Shown here one piece after another: positions 1 through 6,644 of a DNA stretch of 26,618 nucleotides. Origin of the DNA: Aquitalea sp. (GTDB lineage Bacteria > Pseudomonadota > Gammaproteobacteria > Burkholderiales > Chromobacteriaceae); assembly GCA_019232735.1 (NCBI GenBank), contig JAFANL010000018.1, positions 1 to 26,618 on the forward strand, given 5' to 3'. Both the position numbers and the translations under genes were made by a program. The notes below the pieces were generated by a model. It was given only the letters and a program-made list of their open reading frames with translations, ran no database searches and had not been told where the DNA came from. The stretch's first letter is position 1. Every line of letters starts with the position of its first letter.

Positions 1-177
1 GATACTGCCGGCATCACTGCGGTACACCCCGCTGAGAATCTTCATCAGCGTGGATTTGCCGGCACCGTTCTCCCCCATCAGGGCGTGGATTTCACCGCCG
101 GCGATGGCAAAGTCGACTTCTTCCAGCACCCGTACCGGGCCAAAAGCCTTGCTGATGCCCTGCATGACGACATTCAT
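1..177 (-). CDS. rbsA: Ribose ABC transporter ATP-binding protein RbsA, N-terminal part (cut by window edge)
   Basis: This is the start of a sugar-importer ATPase, which couples ATP hydrolysis to ribose uptake at the inner membrane. Only the first 59 codons are inside the window. They contain a complete Walker A motif (GENGAGKST, about residues 35-43) in a context typical of the RbsA/MglA/XylG family (ALMGENGAGKSTLMKILSG). The ATG at 175-177 is chosen because a GAGGA ribosome binding site lies just upstream and overlaps the rbsD stop codon (gap 10 nt). Its position behind rbsK and rbsD gives the ribose assignment; the fragment alone would fit any class-2 sugar ATPase. rbsC and rbsB are expected outside the window. 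Confidence 0.88.
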   Translation of the reverse strand, partial: MNVVMQGISKAFGPVRVLEEVDFAIAGGEIHALMGENGAGKSTLMKILSGVYRSDAGSI

Positions 178-187
178 GATCGGGTCC

Positions 188-586
188 TCAGAAAATCACG
201 CCGGAATGCAGGATCACATTGGCATAGGGCGTACATTCGCCGGTACGGATGATCACCCTCGCCTGCTGGCAGCACTGCTTGAACTGTTCATGGCTGACAA
301 AATCCAGCGCAATACCGTGCGCGGCCATGCCATCGGCCAAGGCCAGCACAGCAGGATTGTGACTGCGGCATTCTTCGGCAAACACCGCGCGTTCGCACTG
401 AAAATCGGCCAGCACCGTGTCCAGCACGCGGGCAAAGCCCGGCTCGCCCAGCGCCAGGGCCAGATCGATGCACTCCACCCCCGGCGGAATCGGCAGACCA
501 CAGTCGGCAATCACCAGACTGTCGGTATGACCCATGCCGGCCAGTACACGAGCGATATCGCGGTTCAGATGTCCCAGCTTCTTCAT
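188..586 (-). CDS. rbsD: D-ribose pyranase RbsD
   Basis: The 132-residue protein interconverts the pyranose and furanose forms of D-ribose so that imported ribose reaches the form RbsK uses. It is cytoplasmic. The full family length is present. The family active-site histidine (His20 in GMGHTD), Asp28 (VIADCG), His99 and the C-terminal TGECTPYANV block are all visible. The ATG overlaps the rbsK stop codon (ATGA), so translation is probably coupled, and rbsA starts 10 nt after its stop. Homology by motif and gene context agree, so confidence is high. Confidence 0.95.
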   Translation of the reverse strand: MKKLGHLNRDIARVLAGMGHTDSLVIADCGLPIPPGVECIDLALALGEPGFARVLDTVLADFQCERAVFAEECRSHNPAVLALADGMAAHGIALDFVSHEQFKQCCQQARVIIRTGECTPYANVILHSGVIF

Positions 587-1470
587 GCTTGTTGATCCAG
601 AAATTGTTGCAGGGCAGCCAGCGTGGGCATGCCTCCCTGTGCGCCGGGCCGGGTGACCGACAAGGCGGCCGCCGCATTGGCACGGCGCACCGCTTCGGCC
701 AGCCCCAGCGCCCAGAATGCAGCCAGCGCGCCATTGAAGGTATCACCGGCACCGGTACTGTCTACGGCGCTTACCGGGAAACCGGCAATCTGCTGCAACT
801 GACCTTGCGCATCGGCATAACTGGCCCCCTGGCTCCCCTGGGTCATCACGATGCCGGCCGGACGGCTGGCCAGCAAGGCTTGCCAGGGCTGCTGGCTATC
901 CAGCGCCACGGCCAGTTCGTATTCATTGGGGGTCAGCAGGCTGGTTTGCTGCAGCAGGCTGGCCGGCAAGGCTTGTGCCGGGGCCGGATTCAGGATGAAG
1001 GGCTTGCCATGGCGCGCGGCCAGCATCGCAGCGTGCTCTACTGTCGCCAGCGGCACTTCCAGCTGCGCCAGTACCACATCGGCCGCAGCAAAAGCCGCTT
1101 CGGCATCGTCCAGCTGTGCGGGGGACACGGCATTATTGGCACCGGACACCACCATGATGGCATTGTCGCAACCCGCCAGGGTGATGCTGGCCATGCCGGT
1201 GGCTTCTTCCACCTGCCGCACCCAGCGAGTATCCACGCCTTCGGCCTGCAAGCCGGCCAGCAGTTGTGCGCCAAATGCATCCTTGCCCACACAGGCAATC
1301 AGGCTGACCTCTGCGCCCAGGCGAGCGGCGGCGACCGCCTGATTGGCGCCCTTGCCACCGGGATAGGTGGCAAAACGGTGGCCAAACAGGGTTTCGCCTT
1401 GACGGGGGAAGCTATCCGCCTCCACCACCAGATCCATATTGATGCTACCGATCAGCAATACTCGGCTCAT
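583..1470 (-). CDS. rbsK: Ribokinase RbsK
   Basis: The 295-residue PfkB-family sugar kinase phosphorylates D-ribose to ribose 5-phosphate. The N-terminal signature GSINMDLV (8-15), the substrate-site block YPGGKGANQA (36-45) and the C-terminal DSTGAGDTF (237-245), whose Asp243 is the expected catalytic base, are all present. It is the first gene of the cluster here and overlaps rbsD by 4 nt. This differs from the Escherichia coli order, where rbsK follows the transporter genes. The ribosome binding site is weak (AGAGAGA). A candidate promoter and operator lie at 1566-1602. Confidence 0.95.
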   Translation of the reverse strand: MSRVLLIGSINMDLVVEADSFPRQGETLFGHRFATYPGGKGANQAVAAARLGAEVSLIACVGKDAFGAQLLAGLQAEGVDTRWVRQVEEATGMASITLAGCDNAIMVVSGANNAVSPAQLDDAEAAFAAADVVLAQLEVPLATVEHAAMLAARHGKPFILNPAPAQALPASLLQQTSLLTPNEYELAVALDSQQPWQALLASRPAGIVMTQGSQGASYADAQGQLQQIAGFPVSAVDSTGAGDTFNGALAAFWALGLAEAVRRANAAAALSVTRPGAQGGMPTLAALQQFLDQQA

Positions 1471-1565
1471 GTCTTGTCTCTCTTCTAACCATGCTGGCAG
1501 CCGGGGGAAATGGCATCAGGGCGGACCTCCACCATCTCTTGGCCAGGCATGTTGTCATACTCAAA

Positions 1566-1582
1566 GCTAAAACGTACTCAGC
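1566..1582. promoter_or_regulatory. Candidate LacI-family (RbsR-like) operator upstream of rbsK
   Basis: The 17-bp sequence GCTAAAACGTACTCAGC is an imperfect palindrome with GCT/AGC ends and a central ACGT, resembling LacI-family operators. It lies just downstream of the predicted rbsK transcription start, where a repressor would block transcription. The two arms differ by one base in length, so the match is only partial, and no regulator gene is present in the window. Confidence 0.35.
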
Positions 1583-1593
1583 AATTGGGTGAA

Positions 1594-1602
1594 CTTATAG
1601 CA
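1594..1602 (-). promoter_or_regulatory. Candidate extended -10 promoter for rbsK-rbsD-rbsA
   Basis: On the minus strand TGCTATAAG gives an extended -10 element (TG-n-TATAAG). The -35 position 17 bp upstream reads TTCCAC, which is weak. The predicted start near 1587 leaves a leader of about 115 nt before the rbsK ATG. Confidence 0.4.
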
Positions 1603-1638
1603 GAGCCAGCATGTCGGTGGAAGCACAATACGCAAAAA

Positions 1639-1658
1639 ATGTAAGTTTTCAATTACAT
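1639..1658. repeat. Inverted repeat ATGTAA-N8-TTACAT
   Basis: A perfect 6-bp inverted repeat with an 8-bp AT-rich spacer lies about 40 bp upstream of the rbsK -10 element. Its form suits a dimeric regulator site, but no regulator can be named from it. Confidence 0.35.
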
Positions 1659-1883
1659 GGCGGCAGGAAAAAACCACACTCTGGTGCATGCCAGCCCGTA
1701 TCCATGAGCAGCACCACACCAAAACGCACCATGACGGTGCCCTCAGCACAGATCTTGTAGTTGCAGCGCACAAATCCCCGACACCCGCTGCGACAAGCCT
1801 TTCCGCTGCCGCATGCTGCACCGCAATAGCCCGGGCACGGTCATGGAGACACCGACAAGTCCCCTGCGCCGACAGGCCGGCTG

Positions 1884-1892
1884 TGCTAAAAT
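1884..1892 (+). promoter_or_regulatory. Candidate extended -10 promoter for the 1915 gene
   Basis: TGCTAAAAT is a good extended -10 element 22 nt before the ATG at 1915. No -35 box is visible. The resulting leader would be about 15-17 nt. This may also serve the miaB-lnt genes downstream, since no better promoter is seen before miaB. Confidence 0.35.
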
Positions 1893-1914
1893 CAGCCAAC
1901 ACATTCATTTGATT

Positions 1915-2286
1915 ATGAAAACACTCGTCACCGCTCTCCTGCTCTGTCTGCTGTCACTGCCCGCCCTGGCCGTGAATCGCCTGCTGCCGACCAACATCAT
2001 GGCTGGCACCATCGCCAGCGTGGATGGCAACACCGTCACTTTCGTCAAAAGCGAAAGTTCGCTGTTGCGCGCGCTGGTGGCCGCACTGATCCCCACCGGG
2101 CAGAGCTACGCCACGGCACCGGGCCTGCGTATTTTCGATGGTGACAACCGCTTCCTGCTGACCGGCCAGCTCCCGACGCTGGTGGGGCAGACAGTGGGCA
2201 TCACGCTGGACATGCAAGGCAATATCAACCGCATCTGGGTGCTGAGCGACGCTGAAATCGCGCTGTTGCAGCAACAACAGCAGTAA
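1915..2286 (+). CDS. Small secreted protein of unknown function
   Basis: I do not recognise the family. The 123-residue product begins with a clear signal peptide: a Lys2, a hydrophobic core from Leu4 to Leu15, and a likely cleavage after ALA (residue 19). The mature part of about 104 residues has no cysteine. It contains short beta-like blocks (TIASVDGNTVTFV, GQTVGITLDMQGNINRIWVL), suggesting a small all-beta periplasmic fold, and ends in a glutamine run. The ATG at 1915 is preferred over in-frame codons further upstream because it opens directly into the signal peptide. The ribosome binding site is weak. It lies 37 nt before miaB on the same strand. Codon use and protein-like structure support a real gene; function is unknown. 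Confidence 0.75.
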   Translation: MKTLVTALLLCLLSLPALAVNRLLPTNIMAGTIASVDGNTVTFVKSESSLLRALVAALIPTGQSYATAPGLRIFDGDNRFLLTGQLPTLVGQTVGITLDMQGNINRIWVLSDAEIALLQQQQQ

Positions 2287-2323
2287 GGCCCCGCCCGATG
2301 AACAAGCTGGAATCCCTGTAGCA

Positions 2324-3658
2324 ATGAAGAAGGTATACATCAAGACCTTCGGCTGCCAGATGAACGAATACGACTCTGACAAGATGGTCGACGTTCTGGG
2401 CGATGCCGAAGGCATGATCAAGACAGACAATCCGGAAGAAGCCGACGTCATCCTGTTCAACACCTGTAGCGTGCGGGAAAAGGCACAGGAAAAAGTGTTT
2501 TCCGATCTGGGCCGCATCCGTCCGCTGAAGGAAGCCCGTCCGGACCTGATCATCGGCGTTGGCGGCTGCGTGGCCAGCCAGGAAGGCGACACCATCGTCA
2601 AACGCGCACCTTATGTCGACGTGGTGTTCGGGCCGCAAACCCTGCACCGCCTGCCGGACATGATCCGTGCCCGCCAGCACAGTGGTGCCGCCCAGGTGGA
2701 CATTTCCTTCCCGGAAATCGAAAAATTCGACCACATTCCGCCAGCCAAGGTAGATGGTGCCGCGGCCTTTGTCTCCATCATGGAAGGCTGCTCCAAGTAC
2801 TGCTCCTTCTGCGTGGTGCCTTATACCCGTGGTGAAGAAGTATCCCGCCCCTTCGAAGATGTGCTGACCGAAATCGCCGGCCTGACCCAGCAAGGGGTGA
2901 AGGAAATCACCCTGCTGGGACAGAACGTCAATGCCTATCGCGGCCTGATGGCTGATGGCGAAATCGCCGACTTCGCCTTGCTGCTGGAATACGTGCACGA
3001 GATTCCGGGCGTGGAACGCCTGCGCTTTACCACCAGCCATCCGCGTGAATTCACCCAGCGCATCATCGATTGCTACGGCAAGCTGCCCAAGCTGGTTTCC
3101 CACCTGCATCTGCCGGTGCAAAGCGGTGCCGATCGTATTCTCACCGCCATGAAGCGCGGCTATACCGCACTGGAATACAAGTCCATCATCCGCAAGTTGC
3201 GCGCCCTGCGGCCGGATTTGTGCCTGTCCTCTGACTTCATTGTCGGCTTCCCCGGTGAAACCGAGGCCGACTTTGCGCAAACGCTGAAGCTGGTCAAGGA
3301 CCTGGAGTTCGACTTCAGCTATGTTTTTATCTATAGCGCCCGCCCGGGTACGCCTGCGGCCAACCTGACCGACGACACCCCGCATGTGGAAAAGGTGCGC
3401 CGGCTGGAAGCGCTGAACGAAGTCATCGAGGCACGCGGCTTTGCCATCAACCAGAGCATGGTGGGCAGTGTGCAACGCGTACTGGTGGAGAATATCTCCA
3501 AGAAGGACCCCAACATGCTGGCTGCCCGTACCGCCAACAACCGGGTCGTCAACTTTGTTGGCCACCCGCGCCTGCTCAAGCAAATGGTGGACGTGGTGAT
3601 TACCGAAGCCCGCCCGCACTCGCTGGCCGGGGAAATCCTGACCCACGAAACCCTGTAA
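2324..3658 (+). CDS. miaB: tRNA-2-methylthio-N6-dimethylallyladenosine synthase MiaB
   Basis: This 444-residue radical-SAM methylthiotransferase adds the methylthio group to i6A37 in tRNAs reading UNN codons. The N-terminal UPF0004 domain carries the three cysteines for the auxiliary iron-sulfur cluster (Cys11 in TFGCQMN, Cys48 in NTCSVRE, Cys82 in GGCVA). The radical-SAM motif CSKYCSFC gives Cys156, Cys160 and Cys163. A C-terminal TRAM-like RNA-binding segment covers about 378-440. Length and all key residues are normal. It heads the genes leading to phoH-ybeY-corC-lnt, a known neighbourhood in proteobacteria. Confidence 0.97.
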   Translation: MKKVYIKTFGCQMNEYDSDKMVDVLGDAEGMIKTDNPEEADVILFNTCSVREKAQEKVFSDLGRIRPLKEARPDLIIGVGGCVASQEGDTIVKRAPYVDVVFGPQTLHRLPDMIRARQHSGAAQVDISFPEIEKFDHIPPAKVDGAAAFVSIMEGCSKYCSFCVVPYTRGEEVSRPFEDVLTEIAGLTQQGVKEITLLGQNVNAYRGLMADGEIADFALLLEYVHEIPGVERLRFTTSHPREFTQRIIDCYGKLPKLVSHLHLPVQSGADRILTAMKRGYTALEYKSIIRKLRALRPDLCLSSDFIVGFPGETEADFAQTLKLVKDLEFDFSYVFIYSARPGTPAANLTDDTPHVEKVRRLEALNEVIEARGFAINQSMVGSVQRVLVENISKKDPNMLAARTANNRVVNFVGHPRLLKQMVDVVITEARPHSLAGEILTHETL

Positions 3659-3680
3659 ACCGCCGAGGCCGCTACCCGTC

Positions 3681-3986
3681 ATGTTCATCGTTTCCCTCAG
3701 TTATATCGCCCCGCTGGAAGAAATTGACGCCCAGCTGGAGCAGCATGTGCAATGGCTGAAACAGTGCTACAGCGACGGGCTGTTTCTTGCCTCTGGCCGC
3801 AAGGAACCGCGTACCGGCGGCATCATCCTGGCGCGTGGCGAGCGGCACGTGTTGCAGCAACGGCTGGCACAGGACCCGTTTGCACTGGCCGGGCTGGCGC
3901 GTTATGACATCACCGAATTCCATCCCAGCCTGACGGCCCCGGGGCTGGAAGCACTGAGCACAGCGCAGTCGGAGCAGCCGTTTTGA
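3681..3986 (+). CDS. YciI-family protein
   Basis: The 101-residue protein has the YciI/YCII fold pattern: an N-terminal strand MFIVSLSYIAPLEEI, then HVQWLKQCYSDGLFLASGRKEPRTGG, then a C-terminal block ALAGLARYDITEFHPS. Members are small ferredoxin-like dimers; the substrate of this one cannot be read from sequence. His22 and the SGRKEPRTGG loop are the conserved features I can see. It starts 22 nt after miaB and its stop codon overlaps the next start (TTGA). It is an addition to the usual miaB-phoH neighbourhood. Confidence 0.8.
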   Translation: MFIVSLSYIAPLEEIDAQLEQHVQWLKQCYSDGLFLASGRKEPRTGGIILARGERHVLQQRLAQDPFALAGLARYDITEFHPSLTAPGLEALSTAQSEQPF

Positions 3987-4321
3987 ACACCAGCACCCTG
4001 CCCCAGCCGCGCCCGCTCAGCCGGCATGCCCGCCGAGTCTTGCTGCTCACCCTGCTTGCCCTGCCCCTTCTGTTACTGCTCAGCTGGCTGTGTGGCCAGC
4101 CGGGAAGTCATGGCAACTGGGGCAGCCGCTCGCTGCTATTGCTGATTGGGCCTGCAGCACTCAGCGCCACGGCGCTGCTCTATGCTGGCCTGTTATGGCT
4201 GCTGGACAAACTGCCGTCAGCCGGACTGCGCAACGGCCTGTTCATGCTGCTGACACTATTGGCCTGCGTATTGCTTGTGCTGGAAGCCAGCTTCTGGTTT
4301 GCCCTGCTGTTCAGTCACTGA
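3983..4321 (+). CDS. Small integral membrane protein, unknown function
   Basis: I do not recognise the family. The 112-residue product has a basic N-terminus (residues 9-18 contain Arg and His) and three hydrophobic spans at about 19-37, 50-73 and 84-110, so it should sit in the inner membrane. The start is a TTG at 3983 overlapping the YciI-family stop by 4 nt. It is chosen because a GGAG ribosome binding site lies 8 nt upstream and no in-frame ATG precedes the first membrane span. Overlap with its neighbour and 16 nt spacing to phoH suggest co-transcription. Confidence 0.7.
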   Translation: MNTSTLPQPRPLSRHARRVLLLTLLALPLLLLLSWLCGQPGSHGNWGSRSLLLLIGPAALSATALLYAGLLWLLDKLPSAGLRNGLFMLLTLLACVLLVLEASFWFALLFSH

Positions 4322-4337
4322 CACTTTGCCCGCAACG

Positions 4338-5297
4338 ATGAATACCACACCTCTCAGTTTCAACCCGGTCGATAACGAAAGGCTGGCCCGCCTGTGCGGC
4401 CCGCTGGATGAAAACCTCAAGCAGATCGAAACCGGTCTGGATGTACTCATCCAGCGCCGTGGCGAGCACTTCAAGTGCAGCGGTGAACAGGCCGATCTGG
4501 CCGTCTACAGCCTGACCCGACTCTACCTGCTGGCGGAAAAACAGGACATCTCCATCGATGATGTACAACTGGAACTGGTGGAAGCCCGCCAGCACAACCA
4601 GGAGGCCGATGCAGATGCGCCGGTGCTGATCACCCGCCGTGGCGACCTGCGTGGCCGCACCCCGCGCCAGAGCGGCTATATCAAGGCCATCAGTCAGCAC
4701 GACATCACCTTTGGCATTGGTCCGGCCGGTACAGGCAAGACCTATCTTGCCGTCGCCTGCGCGGTGGATGCCATGGAGCGCGATGCCATCAAGCGCATCG
4801 TCCTGGTGCGCCCGGCGGTGGAGGCGGGCGAGAAACTGGGCTTCCTGCCCGGTGATCTGGCACAGAAGGTAGACCCCTATCTGCGCCCGCTCTACGATGC
4901 CCTGTACGACCTGATGGGTTTCGACCGTGTCACCCGCCTGTTCGAGAAAAACCTGATCGAGATCGCACCGCTGGCCTATATGCGTGGCCGCACGCTGAAC
5001 AACGCCTTCATCATTCTGGACGAGGCACAAAACACCACGCCGGAGCAGATGAAAATGTTCCTCACCCGCATCGGCTTTGGCTCGCGGGCAGTCATTACCG
5101 GCGACGTGACGCAAATCGACCTGCAGCGCCACCAGAAGAGCGGGCTGGTGGAAGTGGAAAAGATTCTGGGCCAGGTGCGCGGCATTCATTTCCACCATTT
5201 CCAGAGCGACGACGTGGTGCGCCACCCGCTGGTGCAGAAGATCGTCGATGCTTACGACCACTATCAATTGAAAACCGATGAAAAAAGCCAAGCGTAA
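4338..5297 (+). CDS. phoH: PhoH-like ATPase (YbeZ)
   Basis: The 319-residue PhoH-family P-loop ATPase carries Walker A GPAGTGKT (128-135), Walker B FIILDEAQN (224-232) and the ITGDVTQID block (253-261). In many bacteria YbeZ works with the RNase YbeY in RNA or ribosome metabolism; the direct gene overlap here supports that link. The ATG at 4338 is used because the preceding in-frame stretch is a shadow of the membrane-protein gene. The 3' end overlaps ybeY by 20 nt. Confidence 0.93.
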   Translation: MNTTPLSFNPVDNERLARLCGPLDENLKQIETGLDVLIQRRGEHFKCSGEQADLAVYSLTRLYLLAEKQDISIDDVQLELVEARQHNQEADADAPVLITRRGDLRGRTPRQSGYIKAISQHDITFGIGPAGTGKTYLAVACAVDAMERDAIKRIVLVRPAVEAGEKLGFLPGDLAQKVDPYLRPLYDALYDLMGFDRVTRLFEKNLIEIAPLAYMRGRTLNNAFIILDEAQNTTPEQMKMFLTRIGFGSRAVITGDVTQIDLQRHQKSGLVEVEKILGQVRGIHFHHFQSDDVVRHPLVQKIVDAYDHYQLKTDEKSQA

Positions 5298-5784
5298 TCC
5301 CCTGCTGCAACGTCTTGCCGCCCGCCTGCAACTGACACTGGAAGACCGCAGCCAGGCCAGCAGACTGCCAGATGGCAAACTGATCCGCCGCTGCTGCCAG
5401 GCCGCCCTGCAAGCCGACGTGAAGCAGGCCCAGGTCAGCATCCTGCTGGTGGACAGTGCCGAGGGCCGCACCCTCAATCACACTTATCGCGGCAAGGACT
5501 ACGCCACCAATGTGCTGTCCTTTGCCCTGAACGAGGGCGAGAACATTGCCGACCTGCCCCTGTTCGGCGATCTGGTACTGTGCACCGAGGTGGTGGAAAA
5601 AGAAGCTGCAGAGCAAGGCATAGACCTGCTGGCGCATTACGCCCACCTGCTGGTGCATGGCATGCTGCACCTGCAAGGCTTTGATCACGAGGATGACGAA
5701 GAAGCGGAAATCATGGAAGCGCTTGAAACTGTCATTCTTGCGAAGTTAGGATATCCCGACCCCTATCTAGAGGAAAAACACTAA
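5278..5784 (+). CDS. ybeY: Endoribonuclease YbeY
   Basis: The 168-residue metal-dependent endoribonuclease acts in 16S rRNA 3'-end maturation and ribosome quality control. The zinc-site motif HGMLHLQGFDH gives His127, His131 and His137. A conserved Arg72 is in the TYRGKDYATNVLSF block. The start lies inside the phoH 3' end (20-nt overlap), implying coupled translation. The N-terminal region (1-30) is a little long for the family; a later start is not excluded, but no better ribosome binding site is visible. Confidence 0.93.
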   Translation: MKKAKRNPLLQRLAARLQLTLEDRSQASRLPDGKLIRRCCQAALQADVKQAQVSILLVDSAEGRTLNHTYRGKDYATNVLSFALNEGENIADLPLFGDLVLCTEVVEKEAAEQGIDLLAHYAHLLVHGMLHLQGFDHEDDEEAEIMEALETVILAKLGYPDPYLEEKH

Positions 5785-5788
5785 CCCC

Positions 5789-6643
5789 ATGGAAGACCCC
5801 AGTAAACAAAAGCCCAGCTTGTTGGAACGCTTGTCCGCCATGCTCCTGCGCGAACCCGAAGACCGCGAGGAGCTGATTGCCCTGCTGCACTCGGCCTTTG
5901 ATCGCAATCTGCTGGATGCCGAAGCGCTGGCGATGATTGAAGGCGTGCTGGAAGTGAGCGACCTGACCGCCCGCGACGTGATGATTCCGCGCAGCCAGAT
6001 GGATGTCATCCGTATCGATGACCCCATCGAACGGCTGCTGCCGGATGTGCTGCGTACCGGTCACTCCCGCTTCCCGGTCATCGGCGACAACAAGGACGAC
6101 GTGCTGGGCATTCTGCTGGCCAAGGATCTGCTGCATTACTTCCATGCACCCAAGACCTTCGATCTGCGCGCAACCCTGCGTCACAGCGTATTCGTGCCGG
6201 AATCCAAACCGCTTGACGTGTTGCTGCGTGAATTCCGCTCCAACCGCAACCACATGGCCATCGTGGTGGACGAATACGGTGGCGTGTCCGGGCTGGTCAC
6301 CATCGAAGACGTGATCGAACAGATTGTCGGCGACATCGAAGACGAATACGACGACGAGGAAGACGACAACAATATCGTGCCGGTGCGCGACCAGCGCTAC
6401 CGCGTCAATGCCCTGACTGAAGTAGCCGATTTCAACGAATACTTCGCCACCAGCTTCGACGATGACGATATCGATACCGTGGGCGGACTGGTGATCTCGC
6501 TGTGCGGACACCTGCCCAAGCGCGGCGAAACCATTGAATCCGGAGCCCTGCGCTTCACCATCCTGCGTGCCGACAGCCGCCGCCTGCAAACCCTGCTGGT
6601 GGAGCGCCTGCACGGCAATATCGTCGAAAGCAGCCTGGACTGA
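5789..6643 (+). CDS. corC: CorC/HlyC-family CBS-domain protein (YbeX)
   Basis: The 284-residue protein has two CBS domains (about 62-125 and 131-190, including DVMIPRSQM and VVDEYGGVSGLVTIEDV) and a C-terminal CorC_HlyC domain (about 205-280, with DTVGGLV). It has no membrane span. In E. coli the orthologue is linked to CorA-dependent magnesium/cobalt efflux and, with YbeY/YbeZ, to ribosome homeostasis. An acidic run after the second CBS domain (DIEDEYDDEEDD, 182-193) is a visible feature. It starts 4 nt after ybeY and ends 1 nt before lnt. Confidence 0.93.
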   Translation: MEDPSKQKPSLLERLSAMLLREPEDREELIALLHSAFDRNLLDAEALAMIEGVLEVSDLTARDVMIPRSQMDVIRIDDPIERLLPDVLRTGHSRFPVIGDNKDDVLGILLAKDLLHYFHAPKTFDLRATLRHSVFVPESKPLDVLLREFRSNRNHMAIVVDEYGGVSGLVTIEDVIEQIVGDIEDEYDDEEDDNNIVPVRDQRYRVNALTEVADFNEYFATSFDDDDIDTVGGLVISLCGHLPKRGETIESGALRFTILRADSRRLQTLLVERLHGNIVESSLD

Positions 6644-6644
6644 C

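Larger units (their letters stand above)
1471..1914. other. Intergenic region between rbsK and the 1915 gene
   Basis: These 444 nt separate the divergent rbsK and the 1915 gene. I see candidate promoters for both sides, a LacI-type operator candidate (1566-1582) and an inverted repeat (1639-1658), each listed separately. The stretch 1665-1860 shows nothing I recognise. A 113-codon minus-strand frame across 1567-1908 has no family motif and its composition does not look like a real gene. Confidence 0.6.

Noticed and set aside
1567..1908. 113-codon minus-strand frame in the rbsK upstream region
   Set aside because: No recognisable motif, odd composition, and it overlaps the rbsK promoter candidate.
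2225..3688. 487-codon minus-strand frame opposite miaB
   Set aside because: miaB on the plus strand has all catalytic cysteines and full length; the opposite frame shows no motif.
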